Assembly (NCBI GenBank): GCA_964444925.1
Contig: CAYUIV010000002.1
Span: 1-64,000, forward strand
Direction of reading: 5' to 3'
Source of the DNA: CAYUIV01 sp964444925
GTDB taxonomy: Bacteria > Pseudomonadota > Gammaproteobacteria > Diplorickettsiales > Diplorickettsiaceae
DNA: 64,000 nucleotides
Shown: positions 1 through 8,262 of the stretch, piece by piece
Numbering within the stretch: the stretch's first letter is position 1
Layout of the letters: each line of letters opens with the position of its first letter
Notes under the pieces: generated by a model
The model's input: only the letters and a program-made list of their open reading frames with translations
Database searches by the model: none
What the model was told of the DNA's origin: nothing
Program-made: the position numbers and the translations under genes

Positions 1-661
1 AAATATACGGATTTTCTAACTCAGCAGTTCCCGCTTGTGAATTTGTAATAAAATATGGTGAGATGTAGCCTCGGTCTAGTTGCATACCTTCAACCACTTT
101 GAGCTCGTCTTCAATACCAGAGCCTTCTTCAACTGTTGTGACCCCGTTCTTGCCGACTTGTTTCATTGCTTGTGCAATTAATTTACCAACTGCGCGGTCG
201 CCATTAGAAGAAATTGTACCTACTTGTTCAATCGACTCAAAATCTGTACAAGGAATTGACATTTTTTTCAATTCTTCAACGACGCAATTGACTGCCTTTT
301 TCATTCCGCGGTTTAAGCTCATCGGATCCATACCAGAGACAATATATTTAATACCTGTTGATGTGAACGTAATACCTAAAATAGTCGCAGTTGTTGTTCC
401 ATCACCGGCTTCATCTGAGGTCGTTGAAGAAATTTGAACAACGGCTTGCACAATCATATTTTGTGCTTTGTCCTCTAATTCTATTGCTTTGACAACCGTG
501 GCTCCGTCTTTAGTAACTTTCGGTCCGCCATAAGCAGATTCAATCATTGCGTTGCGACCTCTTGGTCCAAGTGTTGGTGCTACCGCATATAACACAGTGT
601 TTAAAGCTTTTAAGCTAATAGTGTAAACCTCTTGGGCTTGTTTAATCTGTTTTGCAGACAT
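1..661 (-). CDS. groEL: Chaperonin GroEL, N-terminal part (cut by window edge)
   Basis: Translation from the ATG at 661 gives about 220 residues of a 60-kDa chaperonin, whose remainder lies outside the window. Visible family motifs are TLGPRGRN near residue 30, VTKDGATV, the ATP-site motif GDGTTTAT near residues 85-92, and VGTISSNGD. An AGAGGT ribosome site precedes the ATG. GroEL forms the ATP-driven cytosolic folding chamber capped by GroES, whose gene lies 38 bp upstream in the same direction. Compared with well-known gammaproteobacterial GroEL many equatorial-domain positions differ, for example the stretch before GDGTTTAT, so the sequence is fast-evolving while the nucleotide-binding core is kept. 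The identification is certain. Confidence 0.97.
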   Translation of the reverse strand, partial: MSAKQIKQAQEVYTISLKALNTVLYAVAPTLGPRGRNAMIESAYGGPKVTKDGATVVKAIELEDKAQNMIVQAVVQISSTTSDEAGDGTTTATILGITFTSTGIKYIVSGMDPMSLNRGMKKAVNCVVEELKKMSIPCTDFESIEQVGTISSNGDRAVGKLIAQAMKQVGKNGVTTVEEGSGIEDELKVVEGMQLDRGYISPYFITNSQAGTAELENPYI

Positions 662-699
662 GAATTATTTTACCTCTTTAAAATACAGTAGCTTTGAAA

Positions 700-1008
700 T
701 TATGATGAAACAATTTCACCGATTAAATCATCTTCTCGTATAACAATGTAAGTTTTACCTTGGTGCTCATACTCAGTTCCTGCATAACCACGTACCATGA
801 CTTTCGTGCCGACAGTTACTTTAATGGGCGTAATATCTCCTTCTTTTGAAGAGTTACCTGGTCCTACTGCAACAACTTGGCCACGTTTAGATTTGCCGTT
901 TTCTGCACTAGGTGGAATTAAAAGACCCCCTGCACTGGTTTCTTCTACCTCAGGCGCGATAACGATTTGATTCCCAAAAGGGTTAAGACCGCAGTGATGA
1001 TCGCTCAT
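700..1008 (-). CDS. groES: Co-chaperonin GroES
   Basis: The 102-residue product is a GroES/Cpn10. It has the mobile loop (ETSAGGLLIPPSA, about residues 23-35) that docks on GroEL, the GxVVAVGPG strand, and the C-terminal YIVIREDDLIGEI segment. It is slightly longer than the usual 95-97 residues because of a short N-terminal extension (MSDHHCGLNP). GroES caps the GroEL chamber. The gene is the first of a groES-groEL operon and is preceded by a heat-shock-type promoter candidate at 1101-1128. Confidence 0.97.
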   Translation of the reverse strand: MSDHHCGLNPFGNQIVIAPEVEETSAGGLLIPPSAENGKSKRGQVVAVGPGNSSKEGDITPIKVTVGTKVMVRGYAGTEYEHQGKTYIVIREDDLIGEIVSS

Positions 1009-1100
1009 GTAAAATACTCCTCTAAAAAGTTTATAAAGTGACTAAAAAGATCTATCCATATTAAAAATATGATAAACAGCATTTTTTCATTTAGGAATAA

Positions 1101-1128
1101 ACATGGTAATTCTTTTTGAAAATTCAAG
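1101..1128 (-). promoter_or_regulatory. Candidate sigma-32 heat-shock promoter for groESL
   Basis: On the minus strand CTTGAAT, 13 bp, then TACCATGT stand about 95-120 bp upstream of the groES ATG. The sigma-32 consensus is CTTGAAA, 11-16 bp, CCCCATNT, so this matches 6 of 7 and 6 of 8 positions. Location before groES fits the normal heat-shock control of this operon. This is inference from motif and position only. Confidence 0.6.
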
Positions 1129-1177
1129 TCAATCATCATGTCAAATGTTTTACTTTTATATAAAGTAACAAATTAAT

Positions 1178-1939
1178 TCACACTGTAGAAGCGTATTTTT
1201 TGATATTTTGAGTGTAAAGAAACATCAACTCTCGACTATGTAATTTAATACCTTCTAAGGCATAATCAATAAAGAGGCGAAATAGACGTTTCATGTGTGG
1301 TAAATATGGTATAACCTCTTGTAAGGTGTCACACTGTGTTGCTAAAAGAACTGCCCCGTCAAACACATCTATTTGCTTTTGTATGGTCTCTTGTTTGATC
1401 ACACCAATGCCTGGTAAAACACGATAGCACATTTTTGCGTCAATGGGCTGTGCTGTTTGTGTTTCACGGTCTAACTCAGGCATAACACCTAATGTTAAAA
1501 GTAATGCTTTCTCGAATTGACGTAAATAGAATGAAACATGAGGCTGATGTAAATTTTGTAACGTCGTTTGATAGACATCAAATAGATCAGGGTGCGCATC
1601 CGCATGCACTAATAGTTTTGTTAATAATTCATTAAGATACCATCCGTAGAATAAATACTGCCCTTTAATCATTGGAATACAACCATTTGATTCTGCTGCA
1701 ATCAAGCGATATAAATCTGTTCGTCCTTGCCAAGAGAGAAGTAAAGGAACAAATGGTTGTAGTAAAACTTGAAAACGGGAGCGTCGTATTTTTTTAGAAG
1801 CAGTAGGAATATTTCTTACTCCTCTTGCGATAAGACTGACGCGTCCTTGCTGACGTGAAAAAATTTCTAATAACAAACTAGTATCGCGAAAAATTTTAGT
1901 TTGTATGATATAAGAGGGTTGTACTCGTGTAATTTTCAT
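1178..1939 (-). CDS. recO: DNA repair protein RecO
   Basis: This 253-residue protein matches RecO in length and layout. The N-terminal OB-fold includes a segment reading TKIFRDTSLLLEIFSRQQGRVSLIARGVR, given here only by its key features: the FRDTS turn and the ARGVR loop. It is followed by a helical domain. RecO loads RecA onto SSB-coated DNA with RecR in the RecF recombination pathway. No zinc-binding cysteine cluster is obvious, as in enterobacterial RecO. It is transcribed towards groES, with a weak hairpin (TTACTTT/AAAGTAA, 1150-1168) in between, and stands back to back with minD. Confidence 0.92.
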   Translation of the reverse strand: MKITRVQPSYIIQTKIFRDTSLLLEIFSRQQGRVSLIARGVRNIPTASKKIRRSRFQVLLQPFVPLLLSWQGRTDLYRLIAAESNGCIPMIKGQYLFYGWYLNELLTKLLVHADAHPDLFDVYQTTLQNLHQPHVSFYLRQFEKALLLTLGVMPELDRETQTAQPIDAKMCYRVLPGIGVIKQETIQKQIDVFDGAVLLATQCDTLQEVIPYLPHMKRLFRLFIDYALEGIKLHSRELMFLYTQNIKKYASTV

Positions 1940-2032
1940 TATACGATCTTTTGTTAATTGTTTAAAAACGTTCTATAATGCCAGTGCGTGTAAATCTTCA
2001 GTGGAATCCTTTGGAAAAAGAGGTACTTCATT

Positions 2033-2899
2033 TTGTCTAACGCTACCATGTCATCTACTCAAAGCAAAGTTATTGTTATTACCTCTGGTAAAGGTGGTGT
2101 AGGTAAAACAACCTCAAGCGCTGCCTTAGGCAGTGGACTTGCTGTATTAGGATACAAAACAGTCGTCATTGATTTTGACATTGGACTTCGAAACCTTGAT
2201 CTAATTATGGGTTGCGAACGACGTGTCGTCTATGACTTCATCAATGTTATCCGTAAAGAAGCACAGTTACAGCAAGCCCTAATTAAAGATAGGCGCAATG
2301 ACAATCTATTTATTTTACCTGCTTCTCAAACGCGAGATAAAGATGCACTAACGAAAGAAGGTGTTGCTGACACTATCCAAACGTTGCAAACAGACTTTTC
2401 TTTTGATTATATTATTTGTGATTCGCCTGCCGGTTTGGAAAGCGGAGCAAATTTAGCGATGTACTTTGCAGACATAGCAATTGTCGTTGCAAATCCTGAG
2501 ATTTCTTCTGTTCGCGATGCAGATCGCATGCTAGGTGTATTATCAAGTAAATCAAAAAGAGCAGAAAATAATGAGATGCCGATGGCAAATTATTTGTTAC
2601 TCACGCGTTATAATCTTGCCCGTGTTCAAAAGGAAGAAATGCTTAGTTTAGATGATGTACTCGAAATACTCAGTATTCCACTACTTGGTGTTATTCCTGA
2701 GTCTGAAGCAATTTTAAGTGCATCGAATCGCGGTATTCCAGTAACGCTTCTTAACAAGGATACGGATGGCGTTTTATATAAACAAGCAAAAAATATCAAG
2801 GATGCTTATGAAGATGCCATTGGCCGTTTAATTGGCAAAAAAATACCACATCGTTTCATTGAAGCGGAAAAGAAAGGATTTTTTAATTGGCTGTTTTAA
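2033..2899 (+). CDS. minD: Septum site-determining ATPase MinD
   Basis: A 288-residue ParA/MinD-family ATPase that positions the division septum with MinC and MinE at the inner membrane. The deviant Walker A motif GKGGVGKTT (residues 19-27) with its signature lysine, the DFDIGLRNLD motif, and a C-terminal amphipathic membrane-targeting helix ending in KKGFFNWLF are visible. The TTG at 2033 is chosen as start because AGAGG lies 9 bp upstream; the next ATG (2048) is 24 bp from that site. minE follows after 14 bp. minC, normally just upstream, is not in this window. Confidence 0.97.
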   Translation: MSNATMSSTQSKVIVITSGKGGVGKTTSSAALGSGLAVLGYKTVVIDFDIGLRNLDLIMGCERRVVYDFINVIRKEAQLQQALIKDRRNDNLFILPASQTRDKDALTKEGVADTIQTLQTDFSFDYIICDSPAGLESGANLAMYFADIAIVVANPEISSVRDADRMLGVLSSKSKRAENNEMPMANYLLLTRYNLARVQKEEMLSLDDVLEILSIPLLGVIPESEAILSASNRGIPVTLLNKDTDGVLYKQAKNIKDAYEDAIGRLIGKKIPHRFIEAEKKGFFNWLF

Positions 2900-2913
2900 T
2901 CAAATAAAATATT

Positions 2914-3153
2914 ATGTTACGGTATCTATTCTCTAAGTCGCCCACTGTTTCTACAGCACTTGAAGCAAAAAGACGTTTACAATTTATCTTAAATGCACAA
3001 GGTGGTCCAATTCTGCCTGCATTTAAAGAAGAACTAATAAAAGTTATTTTAAAATACTACCCCGATGCTCAAAAAGAGCATTTAACAATTGTACTTGATG
3101 AAAAGAGTAAAGAGCGTTCCATGTTGGAAGTAAATGTTGAGCTACCTAAATAA
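2914..3153 (+). CDS. minE: Cell division topological specificity factor MinE
   Basis: A 79-residue MinE with the N-terminal membrane and MinD-binding part (residues 1-30, ending in EAKRRLQFIL) and the C-terminal topological-specificity domain (ILKYYPDAQKEHLTIVLDE). MinE stimulates MinD ATPase and drives pole-to-pole oscillation, keeping the division inhibitor away from midcell. It is 14 bp downstream of minD and surely cotranscribed with it. Length is slightly shorter than the 85-90 residues common in the family. Confidence 0.95.
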   Translation: MLRYLFSKSPTVSTALEAKRRLQFILNAQGGPILPAFKEELIKVILKYYPDAQKEHLTIVLDEKSKERSMLEVNVELPK

Positions 3154-3225
3154 AATAAACCAAACTTAATTTCTATAACAGTTAAGATACGTAAAAGTAC
3201 ATTATATTGCACTTTTTTAATAAAT

Positions 3226-3480
3226 ATGGCACTAAAAATTACTGAAGATTGTATTAATTGCGATGCGTGCGAGCCAGCTTGTCCTAATCAAGCAATCACA
3301 CAAGGGGAATTTATTTATGAAATTTCTCCTAATCGATGCACAGAATGTGTAGGACATTTTGAAGAACCCCAATGTGTTATCTTTTGTCCTGTCGCCTGTA
3401 TTATAAAAGATGATGCCTATCCAGAGACAAAAGCAGCACTGCTTGATAAAGCCTCTCGTTTAAAAGAATTGCCCAAATAA
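3226..3480 (+). CDS. 2[4Fe-4S] ferredoxin, YfhL/Allochromatium type
   Basis: An 84-residue small ferredoxin. Nine cysteines are placed at residues 9, 12, 15, 19 (CINCDACEPAC) and 38, 41, 50, 54, 58 (CTEC with an insert, then CVIFCPVAC). This is the pattern of the Allochromatium-type two-cluster ferredoxins, including E. coli YfhL, with a longer loop in the second cluster motif. It would carry electrons at low potential in the cytosol; its partner is not evident. The trhO gene begins 7 bp after its stop, so the two are probably one transcript. Confidence 0.93.
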   Translation: MALKITEDCINCDACEPACPNQAITQGEFIYEISPNRCTECVGHFEEPQCVIFCPVACIIKDDAYPETKAALLDKASRLKELPK

Positions 3481-3487
3481 ATGGGTC

Positions 3488-4204
3488 ATGTCTTACATTG
3501 TCAATCTTTCGGCCTATCAATTTTGCGTATTGCCACAGACGCAACTACAACAGTTAAAAACAACGCTAATAAATAAATTACAGTTTTTACAACTAAAAGG
3601 CACTATCTTATTAAGTACGGAAGGGATAAATATCACATTATCAGGTGAAAAAAATAATATAGCGTATTTTCAGTATTGGTTACCCTATCAACTACCGCAA
3701 TTCAAAACAATGGAGTATCGCAAAACGTATTCGACCTTCATTCCTTTTCAACGCTGTCTTGTTAAAATTAAAAAACAAATTATTGCATTTTCACACTTTC
3801 AAAACAATAATTTAACGATAGCATCTTATATTACACCAACTCGCTTATTCGACTGGATGCATACTAACTATTCATTTTTACTGTTAGATGTAAGAAATGA
3901 TTATGAAATAGCACAAGGCCGTTTTTATCAGGCAGTCTCTTTACATTTGAAACATTTTCGCGATTTTCCAAAAGCGGCTAAAATGCTTCCTAAACAATAT
4001 AAGACTACGCCTATTGTCACTGTGTGCACAGGCGGTATTCGATGCGAAAAAGCTTCCAAAAATCTTTTGCAACAAGGTTTTAAAGAAGTGTATCAGTTAA
4101 AGGGAGGTATTTTGCACTATTTTGAGCAGTATAAAAATCAATACTATGAAGGCGGTTGTTTTGTTTTTGATGAACGCCAAACGCTTTACCCAAATAATAG
4201 ATAA
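3488..4204 (+). CDS. trhO: tRNA uridine 5-hydroxylation protein TrhO (rhodanese family)
   Basis: A 238-residue member of the YceA/TrhO family. The N-terminal ferredoxin-like domain (about residues 1-95, with STEGINITLSG) precedes a rhodanese domain whose active loop CTGGIRCEKAS starts at Cys180, with Cys186 also kept; this loop is diagnostic of the family. TrhO hydroxylates wobble U34 of a subset of tRNAs on the prephenate-dependent-free oxygen route to ho5U. It is shorter than E. coli TrhO (about 350 residues), lacking most of the C-terminal extension, as in many relatives. It sits 7 bp after the ferredoxin gene. Confidence 0.88.
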   Translation: MSYIVNLSAYQFCVLPQTQLQQLKTTLINKLQFLQLKGTILLSTEGINITLSGEKNNIAYFQYWLPYQLPQFKTMEYRKTYSTFIPFQRCLVKIKKQIIAFSHFQNNNLTIASYITPTRLFDWMHTNYSFLLLDVRNDYEIAQGRFYQAVSLHLKHFRDFPKAAKMLPKQYKTTPIVTVCTGGIRCEKASKNLLQQGFKEVYQLKGGILHYFEQYKNQYYEGGCFVFDERQTLYPNNR

Positions 4205-4542
4205 TGGCTGCAGCTTATCAACACATTGTATAGGTGCCTACATTACCTCTTCATTCATGACTCTCTTTTCTAAATCGTTTTTTCTCTCATCTGTCTGTGA
4301 GTAGATGAGGTGAAAAGCTCAAAAAACGAATTATCTTTTCTTTAGTAGCTGTGGCTTAATATCATACTTCAAGTAATACGCTATACTCATGAAATAAATC
4401 ATTATATATTTGTGATACCTGCTGAATTATTCTGAAACCAATTTCGTATATTGAGCTAATTTAGCGATTCAAAGACATAACATTTGCGACATAACAATAG
4501 TAGGCAATGTCTACACAACGATATACTCATTGATAGATCACA
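4205..4542. other. Gene-free stretch between trhO and the ankyrin-like gene
   Basis: No convincing reading frame is seen. It holds the nested inverted repeat at 4276-4328 and, further right, AT-rich sequence that must contain the promoter of the downstream ankyrin-like gene; TATACT at 4382-4387 could be a -10 box. Confidence 0.6.
4276..4328. terminator. Nested inverted repeat after trhO, possible terminator
   Basis: Two nested pairs of arms: CGTTTTTT (4276-4283) with AAAAAACG (4321-4328), and CTCATCT (4286-4292) with AGATGAG (4303-4309). The outer arms are joined to the inner hairpin by unequal linkers (2 and 11 nt). Position after the trhO stop suggests transcription ending, but there is no classic GC stem followed by a T-run. 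Confidence 0.4.
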
Positions 4543-6087
4543 ATGCATTTCGATAATATAGCGCTTACATTTAATAACGGTAGAATTCTATCCTGCAAAA
4601 TTGACGTACCTGACTTTGAAACAGTGGATAGTGTTAATTTGCGATCAGCTATTTTAATACTTGAAAATTGGATAGTCGACCCACGGTTAGACAAAGAAAA
4701 AAGTCATGCGCTTTCTCCTGTGCAGTGTACAAAGCAAGAAAAAAATTATATTCGAGCTACTTTAGGAAAAATTTTAATACGGTGCATCATAGAAGGTGAA
4801 AATAATGCATTTAAATTTTTATATAAACGTATTAAAGAACAAGTTTCAAAAAAAGTTTTTGTTTTTTTAGTAGAAAAAACTTATGCCAGTGAAGAACTCT
4901 CTTTTAATCTTTTAAACATGGCAATACGTAAAAATAATATTACTGTCGTTAAATTTTTAGTAGAAAATTGTTCTAATCGATTTAATACGCTAGTACAAAA
5001 TACTTTTGAGCAATCTTCAAGAGAAAATATACTGCATCAAGCACACGATCATATTGAAATTTTTCAATTGTTGTTCGCTAAACTCTCTCACGCTAAAAGA
5101 AAAAAACTATTATTTACAAAAAATATCTCAAAACAAACGGTTATAGATGTAATCATCGAAGAGCAGGCAGTTGAAGTCTTGCAATATCTTTTGCAACAAC
5201 CAAATTTTAGTAAAGAAATCGGCTACTTTATTGAACGTGAGCAAGAAGGTGATTCTACTTCTTTGTTGCACAAAGCCGTTGAAATCGATGAAAATTCACT
5301 GTTTGAAGTTCGAAAAAAAATCATGTGTAGAGAAAGACGCATTGAAATAGTCGACTGTTTATTAGCATCTCACACTAGTCTTGTCAGCTGGGTAGATAGC
5401 AGTCAATTAAACCCCGTACAGTATTTAATCTATTGCTTAGAGAAAAATATTCTTCCAATCAAGCAACGTATCAAAATTATTCAACAGGAATCCGTACTGT
5501 ATCAAAACTTTCCTAAAAAATTAGAAAATCATTTAAATGCCTGCCATCAATTAGAAACAGCTTTACCGGAATTTTTATTTATACCACTGGCACTGCTTTG
5601 TATTGCTCATAAAAATATTAAGAACACTTCATTTACTCTACATTTTAATTCTGATTTACGGCTTTATCAGCAGGAGTTAAAACAAGTAATACAAGCAACG
5701 CAAGAACAATACGATAGAAAAGATCGTTTCATACAAAAACATAATCAATACCTTGAAAGATATCAGTTTTCTGATGCAAGAAGAGAAAAACAACTCTATT
5801 TTAAATATGATCCTGTAGTTGAGTGCTATAAACGTTTTACTTATCATGAAATTCATCAGCTTTTTATTATAGAGCAACTGTCGCTACCTCAGGAATTAAT
5901 TACTTATATTCAAAAGTTTTTAATTGACGGTTTCATGCAAGATGAAAGCATAAAAAAACGGTTTTCCCAATACCCATCTATCTTGGAGATACCCGATAAT
6001 TTTTTCACTTTCTTTAAAACATTTCTATTTATAGATGCAAATAAACCACCCGTAAAAGAATGCGTAACTAACATTGTCAAAAGATAA
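4543..6087 (+). CDS. Ankyrin-like large protein A, candidate Dot/Icm effector
   Basis: A 514-residue protein of unknown function. Its middle (about residues 110-300) contains degenerate ankyrin-like helix pairs such as SFNLLNMAIRKNNITVVKFL, ENILHQAHDHIEIFQLL and TSLLHKAV. The C-terminal third carries FLFIPLALLCIAHKN (near 345-360) and LPQELITYIQKFL (near 448-460). The same order of motifs recurs in the convergent gene at 6328-8043, so the two are paralogues. No signal peptide or membrane segment is visible. In Dot/Icm-bearing bacteria, large ankyrin proteins are frequently injected effectors; here that is inference from family and context. Confidence 0.75.
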   Translation: MHFDNIALTFNNGRILSCKIDVPDFETVDSVNLRSAILILENWIVDPRLDKEKSHALSPVQCTKQEKNYIRATLGKILIRCIIEGENNAFKFLYKRIKEQVSKKVFVFLVEKTYASEELSFNLLNMAIRKNNITVVKFLVENCSNRFNTLVQNTFEQSSRENILHQAHDHIEIFQLLFAKLSHAKRKKLLFTKNISKQTVIDVIIEEQAVEVLQYLLQQPNFSKEIGYFIEREQEGDSTSLLHKAVEIDENSLFEVRKKIMCRERRIEIVDCLLASHTSLVSWVDSSQLNPVQYLIYCLEKNILPIKQRIKIIQQESVLYQNFPKKLENHLNACHQLETALPEFLFIPLALLCIAHKNIKNTSFTLHFNSDLRLYQQELKQVIQATQEQYDRKDRFIQKHNQYLERYQFSDARREKQLYFKYDPVVECYKRFTYHEIHQLFIIEQLSLPQELITYIQKFLIDGFMQDESIKKRFSQYPSILEIPDNFFTFFKTFLFIDANKPPVKECVTNIVKR

Positions 6088-6218
6088 ATAAATATATTTT
6101 AGTATACGGAGTAAGAACATGTTGTACCTGCAAAACAGATGGTTCTAATTAATCTATCTAGAAGAAAGCCAAATGCCGCATACACACTGTATGAAGGGTA
6201 TCAATGACTACAAAATAT

Positions 6219-6253
6219 CTCAACTACAAAAATAGAAATTTTCTATCGTTGAG
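6219..6253. terminator. Inverted repeat between the convergent ankyrin-like genes
   Basis: Outer arms CTCAAC (6219-6224) and GTTGAG (6248-6253) enclose inner arms ATAGAAA (6232-6238) and TTTCTAT (6240-6246). It lies midway between two convergent stop codons, a usual site for a two-way terminator. AT-rich and lacking a T-run, so only moderately supported. Confidence 0.35.
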
Positions 6254-6327
6254 CAAAATGCTCCTAATTCTTTTTGTGTACTGTGCACTTCAATCAACAG
6301 ATGACCTTAGATCAGAAAAAATTTATT

Positions 6328-8043
6328 CTATAGATAGAAAGTATTGTAGTGCAATTTTTTTATTAAAGGCAAAGAATTGAATAAATTTTCTAAAACAGAC
6401 CAATAATTATCACGCGATATGGTTGAAACTACCATATCTTTTACTTGATCAATTCCTTTTTCTTCCCATAAATCTGCTAAAAAAAACATTTTAATTAATG
6501 TAATGAGTTCAAGAGGTAATGGCATTTTTTTTAATAAAGATAGTTTCTCAGCTGTATCAGAAGGAAATTGTATGAACTGTTTGATAATCGGGTCTGCGCT
6601 ATATAACCAATCTGATTTTTGAGCTTTGGAAAAAAAAGGTAAATTGCTTTTTGTAGCGCATAAGTATTGATTATAACAAGTCGCAATCAGTATTTCATCG
6701 TGATAGTCTGTAAATATTTTTTCCATAACTTTTTTTGCTTCAGGCCAATGGTGCTTCAATACTGCACTAAGCTGTAGTTCTGGTACAGTTGAGTAGACAT
6801 TATGATGTGCCATACAAAGCAATGCCAGGGGTGCAAAGAGAAATGTTGATAGCTTTTTCTCTGAAAATGCAAGACAAACTGAATAGAACGTATGTGTTTG
6901 AGGTGTTCTGATTAGAAAAGAATTTGTCATTTGAAAAGGTCGCATGGATGCCTTTGTGACATCTATATACTCCATTAATGTTATTAGTAAAGAGTCTAGA
7001 GGCGTTTGTCCTTTATTATTTTTGCAACAAATAAAGAGAGGATTGTAAGATAATAAGCTGTGGATGATAGAAATCTTCTCTTCTATTAGAAACAGACAAA
7101 AAGGAAGAAAATTACTGTATAGATCAACTGCAAGATGTAACGGTGTATTGCCATCTAATAATGCATCTTGTATCAATGTGTTGATCATATTTGGGTTAAG
7201 AAAGGTTAAAAGATACCGTACCACTGACGCTTTTCCTTGTATGATTGCTGCTTCAAAACTGGTTTGTCCAAGGTGATCACGTTGTACAAGTAATTGTCTT
7301 TGTATTTTTACACAGTTGATGTTGGATAGAAGAAATTTGAATTTTTCGGTATGATTTAGTGTTTGATGTAATATATTTTGTCCGTTTCTATTGTCAGTGG
7401 CATGTACAATCAGCATTTCATATCGCGTGCCTCGCTGCGAGACTAAAAAATGCATTGGCTCTATGTCTTGTACATTAATTGTAGTCGTTAGCAAATTAAA
7501 AGACTGTACTTGATTTAAGTTTTTTTCAACCAAACGGTATATCACATCTGCTGGAAACTTCTCTTGAATGTGTTGATATAGATGTTCAAAAGACATCATG
7601 GCATGCTGATGTAATAATGTAACTAATGCAATATTTTCTTCTTGAATTGCAAAATTTAAAAGATAGAATGTATGTATGCTCTCACCTGTTTGCTCAATTA
7701 GAAAACAAAACTCCTCTTTTGATAATATTTGCTCAACTAAATGATAAAAATGTTGGAAACGAGAATGAATTTGTTGATCTAGTAATGCAATAAACGTTGA
7801 AGCAAGAATAAAATGAAGAGAAATACGGTGTGTTGGTACATTCATGAAATTAGCAAGCGTATTGACTAAATGTTGTCGATGTACCTGATCTAAAGTTACA
7901 AGCCAAGTGCTTAATGCTGGAATAGTTGTTTCAAAGTACAACGCTATTTCTGTAGACAGTCGCTTTTTTAAAAAGCTAATTTCACAGGAAATAATTGCAT
8001 CAGTTAATTGATTGATGTTGAAAATAATCTCAAGATCCTTCAT
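6328..8043 (-). CDS. Ankyrin-like large protein B, paralogue of the 4543-6087 product
   Basis: A 571-residue protein of unknown function with ankyrin-like repeats: FYLLNFAIQEENIALVTLL, SFNLLTTTINVQDIEPMHFL, NILHQTLNHTEKFKFLL, GQTSFEAAIIQGKASVVRYLL and GNTPLHLAVDL. The C-terminal module has FLFAPLALLCMAHHN and LPLELITLIKMFFL, matching protein A in order and spacing. It is slightly better preserved as ankyrin than A. AAGGAAG lies a few bases before the ATG. Probably cytosolic until secretion; a Dot/Icm effector role is inferred. The inverted (convergent) arrangement of two paralogues suggests an old duplication with inversion. Confidence 0.75.
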   Translation of the reverse strand: MKDLEIIFNINQLTDAIISCEISFLKKRLSTEIALYFETTIPALSTWLVTLDQVHRQHLVNTLANFMNVPTHRISLHFILASTFIALLDQQIHSRFQHFYHLVEQILSKEEFCFLIEQTGESIHTFYLLNFAIQEENIALVTLLHQHAMMSFEHLYQHIQEKFPADVIYRLVEKNLNQVQSFNLLTTTINVQDIEPMHFLVSQRGTRYEMLIVHATDNRNGQNILHQTLNHTEKFKFLLSNINCVKIQRQLLVQRDHLGQTSFEAAIIQGKASVVRYLLTFLNPNMINTLIQDALLDGNTPLHLAVDLYSNFLPFCLFLIEEKISIIHSLLSYNPLFICCKNNKGQTPLDSLLITLMEYIDVTKASMRPFQMTNSFLIRTPQTHTFYSVCLAFSEKKLSTFLFAPLALLCMAHHNVYSTVPELQLSAVLKHHWPEAKKVMEKIFTDYHDEILIATCYNQYLCATKSNLPFFSKAQKSDWLYSADPIIKQFIQFPSDTAEKLSLLKKMPLPLELITLIKMFFLADLWEEKGIDQVKDMVVSTISRDNYWSVLENLFNSLPLIKKLHYNTFYL

Positions 8044-8122
8044 GATTTTTCTTCCTTAAAAGATTTCACTTAAAATGTGAACTATTTATTTTCATTAATA
8101 CGCACATTTCTGTGGTATTTTT

Positions 8123-8169
8123 ACTTTTTTGCAATAGCCAAACGTTTTTATACACTATAGCAAAAAAGT
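8123..8169. repeat. 15-bp imperfect inverted repeat between trxB and ankyrin-like B
   Basis: Arms ACTTTTTTGCAATAG (8123-8137) and CTATAGCAAAAAAGT (8155-8169) pair with one mismatch around a 17-nt loop. It lies about 95 bp after the trxB stop and about 80 bp before the ankyrin-like start on the same strand, so it could end trxB transcription or act in the downstream gene's leader. Confidence 0.5.
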
Positions 8170-8262
8170 AATTGGTACGTCGTCTACGATGAACGATTTT
8201 GAAAAATTTATGACACTTGCATAAAACTATTTGATACATCAAGTGCATTTTCAAAACAGTGC

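Noticed and set aside
4355..4375. CTTAAT-like element upstream of ankyrin-like protein A, compared with the PmrA box of Legionella effectors
   Set aside because: Only the first half-site fits; the second (CTTCAA) is poor and the spacing is off by one.
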